DNA of 64,000 nucleotides from Celeribacter ethanolicus. GTDB taxonomy: Bacteria > Pseudomonadota > Alphaproteobacteria > Rhodobacterales > Rhodobacteraceae. Positions 41,026 through 50,436 of the stretch are shown in pieces. Location: positions 62,001-126,000 of the forward strand of contig NZ_LRUC01000046.1 of NCBI RefSeq assembly GCF_001550095.1, in the 5' to 3' direction. Within the stretch, counting starts at the first letter, position 1. Every line of letters begins with the position of its first letter. A model generated the notes under the pieces. The model was not told where the DNA came from, did not search any database, and saw nothing but the letters and a program-made list of their open reading frames with translations. The position numbers were made by a program, and so were the translations under genes.

Positions 41026-41648
41026 TCTGAATCCTCCCAGAAGTTCGCTTTGAAGTCGTCGAGAAAAGCCATGTGACGTGCTTTGAACGCATCGTCGATC
41101 TGCTCGGCGAGCGTATATGTGATCAGTTGCGCCGTGTCGTGATCCCCAACGATGGGCGTATTGGCATAGATGATGTTCATGCCTTCGAGCGAGGCGCCGT
41201 AATACAGCGTTTCGGTTGCGTGCCCGGAGACTTCCGAGGGCTCGATCCCGTAAACAGGAATGTGCGGCACAGAGACCCCGGCGGCCTCGGCCGCATATTC
41301 AAGGGCGACGCTTTGCAGCAATGCAGGGGACATTCCCTCTTTTGCGCCAACCGCTTCATAGACCACCATGCCGTAATTGCGGTCATCCATGCTGAACGCG
41401 GCACTCACCTCGGCATTTGGCACTCTCGCCGGTTTCCACTTCAGGGGATTGCCGCAAAATGACAGCTTTGCCGCAATCTTCTGACAGGTCAGGTCGCCTT
41501 GTTCACTGAAATCCCAGGTGCCGTTGTCATAGAGATCGACACGTTTACCATCGACAAAGGCAACCCCGACAATCGCTTGGGCCAGGCTGCCCGACGCGCC
41601 GCCCAGAGTGAGCATGGTTCCGAGAAAAAGCGCAGACAGACGGTTCAT
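41022..41648 (-). CDS. Exported protein of unknown function between livG and livF
   Basis: 208 aa with signal peptide MNRLSALFLGTMLTLGGASGSLAQA. The mature start has a beta-hairpin like FVDGKRVDLYDNGTWDFSEQ, a short motif seen in secreted proteins of this order, followed by a domain with two Cys (LTCQKIAAKLSFCGNP). It overlaps livG and livF by 4 nt on both sides. No known family could be named. The coupling implies it is made in step with the transporter ATPases. Confidence 0.8.
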   Translation of the reverse strand: MNRLSALFLGTMLTLGGASGSLAQAIVGVAFVDGKRVDLYDNGTWDFSEQGDLTCQKIAAKLSFCGNPLKWKPARVPNAEVSAAFSMDDRNYGMVVYEAVGAKEGMSPALLQSVALEYAAEAAGVSVPHIPVYGIEPSEVSGHATETLYYGASLEGMNIIYANTPIVGDHDTAQLITYTLAEQIDDAFKARHMAFLDDFKANFWEDSE

Positions 41649-42433
41649 TCCGCGTCCTCCCCGGTTTTCTTGTTCTTCACACCGGTGCCGAGGTAGGCCT
41701 CGATCACCGCTTCGTTCTGCATGATCTCGTCGGCGGTGCCGGTCGCCATGACCTGCCCCTGTGCCATCACAATCACCGGATCGCAGAGCTGCTTGATGAA
41801 CTCCATGTCATGCTCGATCATGCAGAAGGTATAGCCGCGTTCGGTATTGAGCCGCTTGATCGCATCTCCGATCGTATAAAGGAGTGTGCGGTTCACCCCC
41901 GCGCCGACCTCGTCCAAAAACACCATCTTGGCGTCGACCATCATCGTGCGGCCCAGCTCCAGAAGTTTCTTCTGACCGCCGGAAATCTCTCCCGCTTTCA
42001 GGTCCGCAATGTGGGAAATCGTCAGAAACTCCAGCACCTCGTCGGCCTTGGCCCGCAAAGCGCGTTCCTCATCGGCAATCCGTTTGCGCCCGAACCAGGT
42101 GTTCCAGAGCGTCTCGCCCGATTGCCCCGCAGGCACCATCATCAGGTTCTCGCGACAGCTCATCGAACCGAATTCATGTGCGATCTGGAAGGTGCGCAGA
42201 ATGCCCTTGTGAAACAGCTCATGCGGCTTGAGGCCCGTGATGTCCTCACCGTTGAACAGCACCTGCCCGGAGGTCGGCGTGAGCACCCCGGCAATACAGT
42301 TGAAAAGCGACGTTTTCCCCGCGCCATTGGGGCCGATCAGCCCCGTGATGGACCCTTGCTCAAGTGTGAGCGAAGCCCCGTCCACCGCGCGAAAACCGCC
42401 GAAATGCATGTGCAGATCACGCACTTCGATCAT
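41645..42433 (-). CDS. livG: Branched-chain amino-acid ABC transporter ATP-binding protein LivG
   Basis: 262 aa. Walker A is IGPNGAGKTS, the signature is EISGGQKKLLELGRTM and Walker B is KMVFLDEVGAGVN, followed by MIEHDMEFI with the switch His. The early LHMHFGGFRAVDGASL and RTFQIAHEFGSMSCREN are typical of LivG. It follows livJ after 113 bases that hold a GC-rich hairpin, and its own stop overlaps the next gene. Confidence 0.95.
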   Translation of the reverse strand: MIEVRDLHMHFGGFRAVDGASLTLEQGSITGLIGPNGAGKTSLFNCIAGVLTPTSGQVLFNGEDITGLKPHELFHKGILRTFQIAHEFGSMSCRENLMMVPAGQSGETLWNTWFGRKRIADEERALRAKADEVLEFLTISHIADLKAGEISGGQKKLLELGRTMMVDAKMVFLDEVGAGVNRTLLYTIGDAIKRLNTERGYTFCMIEHDMEFIKQLCDPVIVMAQGQVMATGTADEIMQNEAVIEAYLGTGVKNKKTGEDAE

Positions 42434-42493
42434 GTGTTTCGTGTCCCGTATCTGGTTCCGGCCTCATTATCAGCGGGCCGGATAAGAAAGTCA

Positions 42494-42521
42494 GCCCGGG
42501 ACGTCATATGGCGCCCCGGGC
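42494..42521 (-). terminator. Hairpin between livJ and livG
   Basis: A perfect 7-bp GC stem (GCCCGGG/CCCGGGC) with a 14-base loop and no T-run. It probably caps or partly stops the abundant binding-protein message before the transporter genes. Confidence 0.5.
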
Positions 42522-42546
42522 CGGATGGTGTGGCTTACGCCCTGTC

Positions 42547-43719
42547 TCAGCGGATGTCCACCGTCTCGTAGGCCCCGTCGGTGATGGTGTAATACCGGTA
42601 GGACCCGGCAGCTTCACCTGGGCCGATCAGTTCGACGTTGGTCGCACCGACATAGTCGATGTCACCACCGGCGGCGAGAATGTCGAGCGCCTTGTCGAAT
42701 TCGCCCGGAAGGATTTTCTCGCCCGGCGCGTTGGCCACGTCGAGCACATTGGCGGCAACGGCTTCGCGGGTGGCGGCACCGCCCTTGGCCATGGCGAGCG
42801 CGATCAGAGCGCCGGCGTCATAGCTTTCGCGGGTGTAGGTGCTGTCGACCAGAATCCCGGCATCGGTGCCCAGCTTGGTGAACATGTCGGTGCCTTCGCC
42901 TTCGGCCCAAGGCACGACGCCTAGGATGCCTTCGACGATGTCGCCCAGCCCGAGCAGGCTCTCGCCATACATGCCGTCACCGACGAGGAACATGTCGAAG
43001 GCGCCGGTGTCGACGGAGGACTGGATGATATTCTTGCCACCCTGGTCGATATAGCCCAGCACGACGAGAAGCTCGCCACCGGCGGACGCCAGTGCCGCGA
43101 TTTCGGCGGAATAGTCGGCCTTGCCGTCTTCATGCGGCGCGCTCAGGGTGATTTCACCGTCGTAATTGGCGGCGAACGCATCGGCGAGGCCCTTGCCGTA
43201 ATCCGAGTTGTTGTAGGTCACGGCCACGGAGGTGATGCCTTTTTCCTCCAGCACATCGGCGAGGATTTCGCCTTGGCGCGCATCGGAGGGCGAGGTGCGG
43301 AAGAACAACCCGTTGTCTTCGATCGAGCTCAGGCCCGGCGAGGTGGCGGAGGGCGAAATCATCACGACGCCGTTCGGCACGGCCACGTTGGAGAGAACCG
43401 CGCCGGTCACGCCGGAGCAGTCGGCGCCCATGATCGCCACGACCCCATCGGCGGTGATCAGGCGTTCGGCGGCGGCGGTGGCGGCGGAGGCGTCCACACA
43501 GGTGCTGTCACCGCGCACGGAACTGATGGTCGAACCGCCGAGGAATTTGCCGGTTTCGGAAATTTCCTTGAACGCAAGCTCCGCACTGTCCGCCATATGC
43601 GGCATGATGGTTTCGAGCGGGCCGGTGAACCCGAGAAGGATACCGACCTTGACGTCTTCGGCAAAGGCCGCACCGGTCATGAGCGTGGCGGCCGTGGTCG
43701 CCAGAAGCAGCTTTTTCAT
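42547..43719 (-). CDS. livJ: Branched-chain amino-acid ABC transporter substrate-binding protein
   Basis: 390 aa with signal peptide MKKLLLATTAATLMTGAAFA. The mature start EDVKVGILLGFTGPLE and the following DSTCVDASAATAAAERLI, GADCSGVTGAVLSN and SPSATSPGLSS are typical of the Leu/Ile/Val-binding type I fold. The exact ligand cannot be read from sequence. GGGAGAA lies upstream on the minus strand. It leads the operon and is separated from livG by a hairpin. Confidence 0.93.
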   Translation of the reverse strand: MKKLLLATTAATLMTGAAFAEDVKVGILLGFTGPLETIMPHMADSAELAFKEISETGKFLGGSTISSVRGDSTCVDASAATAAAERLITADGVVAIMGADCSGVTGAVLSNVAVPNGVVMISPSATSPGLSSIEDNGLFFRTSPSDARQGEILADVLEEKGITSVAVTYNNSDYGKGLADAFAANYDGEITLSAPHEDGKADYSAEIAALASAGGELLVVLGYIDQGGKNIIQSSVDTGAFDMFLVGDGMYGESLLGLGDIVEGILGVVPWAEGEGTDMFTKLGTDAGILVDSTYTRESYDAGALIALAMAKGGAATREAVAANVLDVANAPGEKILPGEFDKALDILAAGGDIDYVGATNVELIGPGEAAGSYRYYTITDGAYETVDIR

Positions 43720-44005
43720 AAAAGAATTCTCCCTGTTTGGATCTTGTCCTGGGCCGGAGACTAGACGGGCTTTGACCGGATGGAAAGATATGCCGTCCCG
43801 TTCCGGGAGCGGATCGCGCTAGGAATGGGGGCATTTGCTCAAATTCTGAGAGCCTTGCGGGATTCGGTCGCAGAAGTTTCGCGCTATGCGTGTGCTTGCC
43901 GTGACAGCGACACCCGACTCGGCCTCATGATTGACCGTGCGTCTCGGCGCTCTAGCTCACTCAAGAGGAAAATGTGATGACATCTGCGATGAAAGAGGTG
44001 CTCCG

Positions 44006-45091
44006 ATGATCCGTATGTTGACCTGCCTGATCCTCCTTGCTCTGCCGCTTCCCGCCGCCGCTGTCGAGCGTATGGCCGGGGCCCGCACGGTGGAGGTCAC
44101 GCCGATGGTCACCGGGCTGGACGCGCCCTGGGCGATCAGGTTTCTGCCGGATGGCGGTGTATTGATCACCGAGGTGGACGGGCGGCTTTTATGGCTCGAC
44201 GCTGGGACGCTGCGCGAGGTGTCCGGCGTGCCAAAGGTCTGGGACGCCGGGCAAGGCGGCTTGCTCGACGTAATGGTGCCAGGCGATTTCGCTGAGAGCC
44301 GTGAGATTTTCCTAAGCTATTCCAAGCCGATGCAGGGCGGGGCGGGCACGGCGCTTGGGGTCGGGCGACTGATAGGAGGGCGGCTTGAAGGCTTTCGCGA
44401 TCTCTTCGTGATGGAGAACGGCAGCCGCAAAGGCCAGCATTTCGGCTCCCGCATCGTCGAGGTCCCGGACGGTACGCTCTACCTCACGGTGGGTGAGCGC
44501 GGTGACGGCGCACTGGCGCAGGACCTGTCGCGCGCCAACGGATCGGTGCTCCGGCTCAACCGCGACGGCACGATCCCCGCCGACAATCCTTTCGTCGATC
44601 AACCGGATGCCTTGCCCGCGATCTGGTCCTATGGCCATCGCAACCCGCAAGGGGCCGCCCTCGACGCTGAGGGGCGGCTTTGGATCAACGAACACGGTCC
44701 GCAGGGCGGTGACGAGATCAACCTTGTGAAAAAGGGCGCGAATTACGGCTGGCCGCTCACCACCTATGGTGAGAATTACGGCGGCGGACGGTTTGCGCCG
44801 ATGACACTTGCGGGCACTGAGCCGCCCGCGCATCAATGGACGCCCTCGATTGCGCCCTCGGGCTATGCGATCCATTCCGGGCGCCTGTTCCCGGAGCTCA
44901 AGGGGGCGCATCTGATCGGCTCGCTGAAGTTCGATTATATCGCTGTCTTGTCCCCCGATCTCAGCCGTGAGACGCAGTGGCAATGGCCGGAAACCGGGCG
45001 TGTGCGCGACGTGGTCGAAGCGCCCGACGGGGCGGTATGGTTTCTCTCGGTGATCGACGGCGCGGCCTACCGGATTGTGCCCGCGCGCTGA
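44006..45091 (+). CDS. PQQ-dependent sugar dehydrogenase-like protein
   Basis: 361 aa from ATG 44006 (AGAGGTG upstream). The signal peptide is MIRMLTCLILLALPLPAAA. A six-bladed propeller follows: LDAPWAIRFLPDGGVLITE, GQGGLLDVMV, GSRIVEVPDGTLYLTVGERGD, WSYGHRNPQGAALD and INEHGPQGGDEINLV, all shared with the YliI/soluble aldose dehydrogenase group that binds PQQ in the periplasm. PQQ synthesis genes are not in the window. It is divergent from livJ. Confidence 0.88.
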   Translation: MIRMLTCLILLALPLPAAAVERMAGARTVEVTPMVTGLDAPWAIRFLPDGGVLITEVDGRLLWLDAGTLREVSGVPKVWDAGQGGLLDVMVPGDFAESREIFLSYSKPMQGGAGTALGVGRLIGGRLEGFRDLFVMENGSRKGQHFGSRIVEVPDGTLYLTVGERGDGALAQDLSRANGSVLRLNRDGTIPADNPFVDQPDALPAIWSYGHRNPQGAALDAEGRLWINEHGPQGGDEINLVKKGANYGWPLTTYGENYGGGRFAPMTLAGTEPPAHQWTPSIAPSGYAIHSGRLFPELKGAHLIGSLKFDYIAVLSPDLSRETQWQWPETGRVRDVVEAPDGAVWFLSVIDGAAYRIVPAR

Positions 45092-45257
45092 ACGCATAAG
45101 AAATAGGCCATTGCGACGCAATTGCGCGGCATTTCGCGTCTGTTTTGGGTTTTCTCAAGGCCTGACACTCTCTATAACTCCGCAGACCGACCGCGTTTGC
45201 TACCGCTAACGGCTGCGCGGGAGGGAGGAGAATATCAACCGTTTTGGAGTAAAGACG

Positions 45258-46628
45258 ATGACGGATTGGGTGAAAACCGCATGGCGCAACAAACCGCGTG
45301 TGCAGATGCCCGACTATACGGACGAGGCCGCGCTGACTGCCGTCGAGGCACAGCTTGCCAAATATCCGCCGCTCGTCTTTGCGGGCGAGGCGCGCAAGCT
45401 GAAACGCGATCTGGCCAAGGCATCGCGTGGCGAGGCCTTCCTTCTGCAAGGCGGCGATTGCGCCGAGAGCTTTGCCGAATTCGGCGCGGACCAGATCCGC
45501 GACACATTCAAGGTCATGCTGCAAATGGCCATGGTGCTGACCTTCGGTGCGAAAGTGCCGGTGATCAAGGTGGGCCGGATGGCCGGTCAGTTCGCCAAAC
45601 CGCGCTCGGCCCCGACCGAGACCGTGGGCGGCGTCGAACTGCCGTCTTACCGGGGCGACATCATCAACGGCTTCGATTTCACCGCCGATGCGCGGATCCC
45701 CGACCCGAACCGCATGCTTCAGGCCTACACTCAGGCCGCGGCGTCGCTGAACCTGCTGCGCGCTTTCTCCAAAGGCGGGTTTGCCGATATTCACCGGGTG
45801 CATTCCTGGACGCTCGGCTTCACGGAATCGGACGAGGCGGAAAAATACCGCGACATGGCGAACCGCATTCAGGATGCGCTCGATTTCATGAAAGCGGCGG
45901 GCATGACCTCCGAGAACAACCACGAACTGGCGACGGTGGATTTCTACACCTCGCATGAGGCGCTTCTGCTGGAATACGAAGAGGCGCTCTGCCGCGTCGA
46001 CAGCACCACCGGCGCCACGATTGCGGGCTCCGGCCACATGATCTGGATCGGCGACCGCACCCGTCAGCCGGACGGCGCGCATGTCGAATTCTGCCGTGGG
46101 GTGCAGAACCCGATCGGTCTGAAATGCGGCCCCTCGACCAGTGCCGAGGATCTCAAGGTTCTGATGGAAAAACTGAACCCGGAGAATGAGGCCGGGCGTC
46201 TCACGCTGATCGCACGTTTTGGCGCGGGCAAAGTGGCGGATCATCTGCCGCGCCTCATCGAGACGGTGAAATCCGAAGGGGCGAATGTGGTCTGGTCCTG
46301 TGACGCCATGCATGGCAACACGATCAAATCCGACAGCGGTTATAAAACCCGCCCCTTCGAGCAGGTGCTCTCCGAGGTGCAGGAATTCTTCGCGGTACAT
46401 CGCGATCAGGGCACCATCCCGGGGGGCGTGCATTTCGAGATGACCGGCCAGGATGTGACCGAATGCACCGGGGGGCTGCGCGCCGTGTCGGACGAAAACC
46501 TCGCCGACCGCTACCACACCGCTTGCGACCCGCGCCTCAACGCGTCTCAGTCGCTGGAACTCGCGTTCCTCGTGGCCGAAGAGCTGCAAAAGGGGCAGAC
46601 GCCGGAGAGCCTCGCTGCCTCCGCGTAA
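45258..46628 (+). CDS. 3-deoxy-7-phosphoheptulonate synthase, class II
   Basis: First step of aromatic amino-acid synthesis, joining erythrose-4-phosphate and phosphoenolpyruvate. 456 aa, a plant/actinobacteria-like class II enzyme. Landmarks are [12 protein letters not shown] near residue 63, [53 protein letters not shown] and [22 protein letters not shown] lies upstream of the ATG. The leader of about 165 bases contains no recognised attenuator. Confidence 0.95.
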   Translation: MTDWVKTAWRNKPRVQMPDYTDEAALTAVEAQLAKYPPLVFAGEARKLKRDLAKASRGEAFLLQGGDCAESFAEFGADQIRDTFKVMLQMAMVLTFGAKVPVIKVGRMAGQFAKPRSAPTETVGGVELPSYRGDIINGFDFTADARIPDPNRMLQAYTQAAASLNLLRAFSKGGFADIHRVHSWTLGFTESDEAEKYRDMANRIQDALDFMKAAGMTSENNHELATVDFYTSHEALLLEYEEALCRVDSTTGATIAGSGHMIWIGDRTRQPDGAHVEFCRGVQNPIGLKCGPSTSAEDLKVLMEKLNPENEAGRLTLIARFGAGKVADHLPRLIETVKSEGANVVWSCDAMHGNTIKSDSGYKTRPFEQVLSEVQEFFAVHRDQGTIPGGVHFEMTGQDVTECTGGLRAVSDENLADRYHTACDPRLNASQSLELAFLVAEELQKGQTPESLAASA

Positions 46629-46651
46629 GTCTATGCGCAATCAAGAAGTCG

Positions 46652-46677
46652 AAAGCCGGGCCTCGCGCCCGGCTTTT
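46652..46677. terminator. Bidirectional terminator
   Basis: A ten-base stem AAAGCCGGGC/GCCCGGCTTT with a short loop. It follows the DAHP synthase gene and faces the end of the GNAT gene. Confidence 0.85.
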
Positions 46678-46678
46678 G

Positions 46679-47083
46679 TCATTCCCCACGATGGAAGATG
46701 AAGCAATTCCCGACCGCCTCATAGCCCGCCGCCTCATAAAACGACATCGCGCCGGGGGCGGAGAGCAGCAGGTGAGTCTTGACCTCCGGCGCCGCCATGA
46801 CGGTTTCGCGCAGCAGTGCCTTGCCGATGCCGCGTCCCTGAAGCTTTTGATCGACGGCGAGATCGGAACAATAAAGGCAATAGGCGAAATCGGTCACGGA
46901 GCGCGCCACGCCCACCAGATGTCCCGCCGCATCGCGCGCCGTGACGATCAGATCGGAGCCAGCGAGCATCTTGGAAATCCGCTGCGGCTGATCGACAGGG
47001 CGGCGTTCGGCGAGCGTCGAGGCCGCAAGCAGCGCAAGGAATTCAGTGGCGGAGAGGTCCGGCTCCAGGGCGTAGGTGATCAT
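46679..47083 (-). CDS. GNAT-family N-acetyltransferase
   Basis: 134 aa from ATG 47083, with CAGGAG upstream. The acetyl-CoA binding site reads YCSDLAVDQKLQGRGIGKALL, and the C-terminal APGAMSFYEAAGYEAV is the typical GNAT end. The substrate is unknown. It converges on the DAHP synthase gene. Confidence 0.87.
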   Translation of the reverse strand: MITYALEPDLSATEFLALLAASTLAERRPVDQPQRISKMLAGSDLIVTARDAAGHLVGVARSVTDFAYCLYCSDLAVDQKLQGRGIGKALLRETVMAAPEVKTHLLLSAPGAMSFYEAAGYEAVGNCFIFHRGE

Positions 47084-47137
47084 GCGTGGCACTCCTGTTT
47101 GGACAGAGAGGAGCATGCCAGCGCGTCATTGAAAAGC

Positions 47138-47170
47138 AAAAAGGCGTGGCGCCCCCACAGGTGCCACGCC
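47138..47170 (-). terminator. Terminator of the PAS protein gene
   Basis: The GGCGTGGC/GCCACGCC stem with a T-run on the minus strand, 53 bases after the stop. Confidence 0.75.
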
Positions 47171-47222
47171 GGAACCGCCTTCCGGTGTTGTTGTTTTCTG
47201 GGCGGTAAGTGTTCCTGTCGCC

Positions 47223-47954
47223 TCACTCGTCGGTTTTCACCAGACGCAGCACCGGCTTGCCGCGCGGGCGCATCGGTTCCTGACGCGGGGTCGCCTCGGT
47301 GCGGGGGGCGTCCGCACTGGCCTCGTCATAGGCGCGTTTGGCCTCGGCGAAACCGGCGGGCACAGGCGTGCCTTTTCCCGTGGTTTCAAAGCTCTGTTCC
47401 ATCGGATTGCCCAGAAGCGGGCGCGACTGGACATTGGCCACCTCGAAACGGCGCGGCTGACGGCCGATCTCACCCTTCGACTGGAGACAGCCGAGAATGC
47501 GGTTGACGTCGCCCAAATCGGATTTCAGCGGGCAGAGCAAAAGCTGCGCATCCATCGCGCCGCGCCCGATGCCGCGTTCGGCCTTGAGCGCGATCGTGGC
47601 AATCTGCGGGGTTTCGAACACGGCTTCCAGCGCCTCGGAGAGTTTCGCCCGGCTTTCCGGCACGAACATGGCGGTCAGCGGCATGCCGCGCACTTCCATG
47701 CCCATGAGATCGGTGAGATGCATGCCCGCAAGACGGAACCGCGCCACGCCGGGGGCGATGCGTTCGAGGATGAAGGCGAATTCCAGCGCCGATTGCATGC
47801 CGCGCGGATCAATCTCGGAGCGCGCGGGCACCGGACGGCCATTGCGCAGGCCCTCCCAATAGGCCTCCACGGTTTTCAGCGCAGGATATTGCGCAACGCC
47901 CCGGCGGGGCATGAGGGATACGACATTCGAGCCACTGACATATTCGATCTTCAT
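47223..47954 (-). CDS. PAS-domain (PAS_5-type) protein
   Basis: 243 aa from ATG 47954 (AGGTGACG upstream). A single PAS-like domain covers residues about 25-165: EAYWEGLRNGRPVPARSEIDP, then FILERIAPGVARFRLAGMHLTDLMGMEVRG. This is the pattern of the alphaproteobacterial PAS_5 family, sometimes a sensor without an attached kinase. The C-terminal 80 residues are low-complexity, with many Pro, Glu and Arg. Its 600-base upstream region has several CtrA-like boxes. Confidence 0.82.
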   Translation of the reverse strand: MKIEYVSGSNVVSLMPRRGVAQYPALKTVEAYWEGLRNGRPVPARSEIDPRGMQSALEFAFILERIAPGVARFRLAGMHLTDLMGMEVRGMPLTAMFVPESRAKLSEALEAVFETPQIATIALKAERGIGRGAMDAQLLLCPLKSDLGDVNRILGCLQSKGEIGRQPRRFEVANVQSRPLLGNPMEQSFETTGKGTPVPAGFAEAKRAYDEASADAPRTEATPRQEPMRPRGKPVLRLVKTDE

Positions 47955-48175
47955 CTCGTCACCTGTTACTTTGCCGACGGGCCTGGGGCGGTCTTCCGCT
48001 CTGGCGGTGCGTTCGGAGGCGGGCGGCCGTTCTGAGCACTGGTCCGGGGCTGTGTGGGCCCGGGCGATCCCGCGGGTTGTTATCTCATCTTCGCGGCGGT
48101 CTGGCTGGATCTTGCAAGCCTGACCGCTGTGTTGACCTGAATATGCCACGAACTTGCCCGATTTGGTGGAAAAAC

Positions 48176-48191
48176 CTAACCAGTGGTTAAC
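48176..48191. promoter_or_regulatory. CtrA-like box 1 of the PAS/gmk intergenic region
   Basis: CTAA-N7-TTAAC differs by one base from the CtrA consensus. It lies 222 bases upstream of the PAS gene start. Confidence 0.5.
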
Positions 48192-48257
48192 ATGGGACGA
48201 AATATTCCATGGAATGGTAGGGAATTTCTTAAGACTTCGTTCGGCATCATGCCCATA

Positions 48258-48265
48258 TTAACCAT
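48258..48265. promoter_or_regulatory. CtrA half-site octamer of the PAS/gmk intergenic region
   Basis: An exact TTAACCAT, identical to the octamer in the ctrA promoter. The upstream half (TCAT) is poor. Confidence 0.4.
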
Positions 48266-48301
48266 GTAAATCACATGAAAACAAATATTTGCAGAAGCAT
48301 C

Positions 48302-48317
48302 TTGATCTGGCGTTAAC
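48302..48317. promoter_or_regulatory. CtrA-like box 2 of the PAS/gmk intergenic region
   Basis: TTGA-N7-TTAAC, one mismatch from consensus. With the other sites it makes three CtrA-like elements within about 140 bases. Confidence 0.5.
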
Positions 48318-48567
48318 GAATTTTTCCGATCTGTATCCCACTTTGCGGATAACGGTAAAATTTTAAATATCGGCCGCGATGAGGCCGGACGGGGGCGGAT
48401 CGGACAGAAAACGGCGGCGCAAGTGAGTCCTTTTGCAGGCCTCCCACCACATTCCGGTCACATTTTGCTCCCGTCTTGTTCCGCCCTGTCGCAGGGGCGG
48501 GCCGCTTTTCAAGCCGCAAACGGGCTGATAAGGACAAGGCCAAGACCGTCTCAGGGAGAATTTTCAC

Positions 48568-49227
48568 ATGACTGCGGAGCGGAATGCGGATCGTCGCGGC
48601 CTTCTCATCATTCTGTCCTCGCCCTCGGGCGCGGGCAAATCGACGCTGGCGCGGAAACTCATGCAGTGGGACGAGAGCCTGAGCTTTTCCGTCTCCGCGA
48701 CCACGCGGCCGCCGCGCGAAGGCGAGGATCACGGGGTGCATTACCATTTCGTCGACGTGCCGAGCTTCAAGCATATGGTGGACCAGGGCGAGATGTTGGA
48801 GCATGCCAATGTCTTCGGCAATTTCTACGGCTCGCCCGCCGGTCCGGTCCGCACGGCGATCGAGGAGGGGCGCGATGTGCTCTTCGACGTCGACTGGCAG
48901 GGCGCGCAGCAGATTTCCAATTCGGTGTTGCGCGATCACGTCCTGTCGGTTTTCATCCTGCCGCCCTCGATCACCGAGCTGCGCCGTCGCCTCGAAGGTC
49001 GCGGTGTCGATACGCCCGAGGTGATCGCGAAACGCATGGAACAGAGCTGGGACGAGATCAGCCATTGGGACGGCTATCACTATGTGCTGGTGAACGACGA
49101 TCTGGACGTGACTTTCGAACGGCTCAAGACCATCGTATCGGCGGAGCGCCTGAAACGCGCGCAGCAACCGGGACTGATGAGCTTCGTGCGCAAGTTGCAG
49201 GCGGAATTCGAGGAGGTCGAGGGATGA
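48568..49227 (+). CDS. gmk: Guanylate kinase
   Basis: Phosphorylates GMP to GDP. 219 aa. The P-loop is [13 protein letters not shown] (GAGKST at residues 21-26). [20 protein letters not shown] binds GMP, and [13 protein letters not shown] carries the conserved Asp. The ATG has GGGAG upstream. Its stop overlaps the next gene by 4 nt, so it is coupled to a gamma carbonic anhydrase-like protein. Confidence 0.96.
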   Translation: MTAERNADRRGLLIILSSPSGAGKSTLARKLMQWDESLSFSVSATTRPPREGEDHGVHYHFVDVPSFKHMVDQGEMLEHANVFGNFYGSPAGPVRTAIEEGRDVLFDVDWQGAQQISNSVLRDHVLSVFILPPSITELRRRLEGRGVDTPEVIAKRMEQSWDEISHWDGYHYVLVNDDLDVTFERLKTIVSAERLKRAQQPGLMSFVRKLQAEFEEVEG

Positions 49228-49754
49228 CGCTTTACACACTGGACAATCACGCGCCGGTTCTGCCGGAGAATGGCGACTTCTGGGTGGCGCCCGATGCCAA
49301 TGTCATCGGTAAGGTGGTGTTGGAAGAGGGCGCGAGCGTCTGGTTCGGCGCGACGCTGCGCGGCGACAATGAGGTGATCCTTGTCGGCGAGGGCACGAAC
49401 ATCCAGGAGAACACGGTTTGCCACACCGACATGGGCTATCCGCTGACCATCGGCGCGGGCTGCACCATCGGCCACAAGGCGATGCTGCACGGCTGTACCA
49501 TCGGCGAGAATTCCCTGATCGGCATGGGAGCGACGGTGCTCAATGGCGCGAAGATCGGCAGGAACTGCCTGATCGGCGCCTGTGCCCTGATCACCGAGGG
49601 CAAGGAAATCCCGGATGGATCTCTGGTGATGGGCAGCCCGGGCAAGGTCGTGCGAGCGCTGTCGGAGACGGAGATTTCCCGGCTCAGAGGCTCGGCGCTG
49701 CATTACCAGCAAAACGCGCAGCGCTATCGCGACGGGTTGCAACAGATCGGATAA
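49224..49754 (+). CDS. Gamma-class carbonic anhydrase-like protein
   Basis: 176 aa from ATG 49224, which overlaps the gmk stop. Hexapeptide repeats form a left-handed beta-helix. Zinc-binding His positions are visible as [10 protein letters not shown] and [10 protein letters not shown], the layout of the YrdA/PaaY-type gamma carbonic anhydrase group. Activity is not assured, because many members show none in vitro. The ribosome-binding site GGAGG lies inside the gmk end. A terminator follows at 49757. Confidence 0.87.
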   Translation: MTLYTLDNHAPVLPENGDFWVAPDANVIGKVVLEEGASVWFGATLRGDNEVILVGEGTNIQENTVCHTDMGYPLTIGAGCTIGHKAMLHGCTIGENSLIGMGATVLNGAKIGRNCLIGACALITEGKEIPDGSLVMGSPGKVVRALSETEISRLRGSALHYQQNAQRYRDGLQQIG

Positions 49755-49756
49755 GG

Positions 49757-49781
49757 AAAGGGGCCGCACGGCCCCTTTTTC
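49757..49781 (+). terminator. Terminator after gmk and the carbonic anhydrase-like gene
   Basis: A nine-base stem AAAGGGGCC/GGCCCCTTT with a 4-base loop and a T-run. Confidence 0.88.
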
Positions 49782-49802
49782 GTGAGCGGCTTGTGTCTGG
49801 CC

Positions 49803-50249
49803 TCAGTGCAGCGAGGCCAGCACCCGTATCGGTTCCGGGCGCAGCACATCGAAATCGAGGCCCGGATAATGGCTGCGCAATTCGTTGCGGATGATCTCCG
49901 GGCGTGGCAGGTCACGGGCAAGCACGCGATAGGCGCCCTTGTAGCGCGCGGCACTCAGGAAATCCGCGAGATCGAGACAATCGAACTGATCGGAAATCGC
50001 CGGGGAAATCACGCTGTCGGGGCAAATGCTATGCAAAATCTCCGGGGTGAGGTCTGAGAATTCGATGAAAAACACCCCGCTGCGTTCGGGGAAATGCTTT
50101 TTCAGGGTCTGCATGCGCTGAGGCTCTCCGACCATCAGGATCATGCCGCCGGCGCCGGGTTGCGCCCCGCGTCGTCCCGCAACGAACTCTCCGAAAGCCG
50201 TTTGTCTTACGGTTCCCATGGGCCGGGTCCCCATCTGTTTCTGCCTCAT
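49803..50249 (-). CDS. Conserved-looking protein of unknown function, 148 aa or less
   Basis: Three in-frame ATGs compete: 50249, 50234 (GAGG nine bases before) and one further in. The middle reads GGMILMVGEPQRMQTLKKHF and PERSGVFFIEFSDLTPEILHSI, and the end LRSHYPGLDFDVLRPEPIRVL. No signal peptide, no membrane helix and no motif that I can name. It is divergent from phoR and lies outside the Pho boxes. Coding is likely because codon use and length are normal, but the function is open. Confidence 0.6.
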   Translation of the reverse strand: MRQKQMGTRPMGTVRQTAFGEFVAGRRGAQPGAGGMILMVGEPQRMQTLKKHFPERSGVFFIEFSDLTPEILHSICPDSVISPAISDQFDCLDLADFLSAARYKGAYRVLARDLPRPEIIRNELRSHYPGLDFDVLRPEPIRVLASLH

Positions 50250-50381
50250 CCTCTCTGAGGAAAGGGGTAAAGTATCGAAAATGCAACAATATTTTTTCTG
50301 AATTCGGAAAAATTCGCAAATTGAAAAAATCATGGCGCGGTTTAAGGCAGGAGAATGTGGATCGCGCTTGGCCTGCCCGGA

Positions 50382-50401
50382 CTGTCATGAAACAGTTACA
50401 T
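50382..50401 (+). promoter_or_regulatory. Pho box upstream of phoR
   Basis: CTGTCAT-GAAA-CAGTTACA, two PhoB half-sites in the 7+4 spacing, 36 bases before the phoR ATG. The second half is degenerate. Confidence 0.55.
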
Positions 50402-50436
50402 CGCCACTTTAGGCAGGCGCGCAGACAGGATTTCCG

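Larger units (their letters stand above)
47955..48567. other. 613-base divergent promoter region, AT-rich centre
   Basis: Lies between the PAS gene and gmk. The segment 48150-48360 is markedly AT-rich and carries CtrA-like sites. No gene is supported; a long plus-strand ORF starting at 48423 is the in-frame upstream extension of the 49224 gene. Confidence 0.6.
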
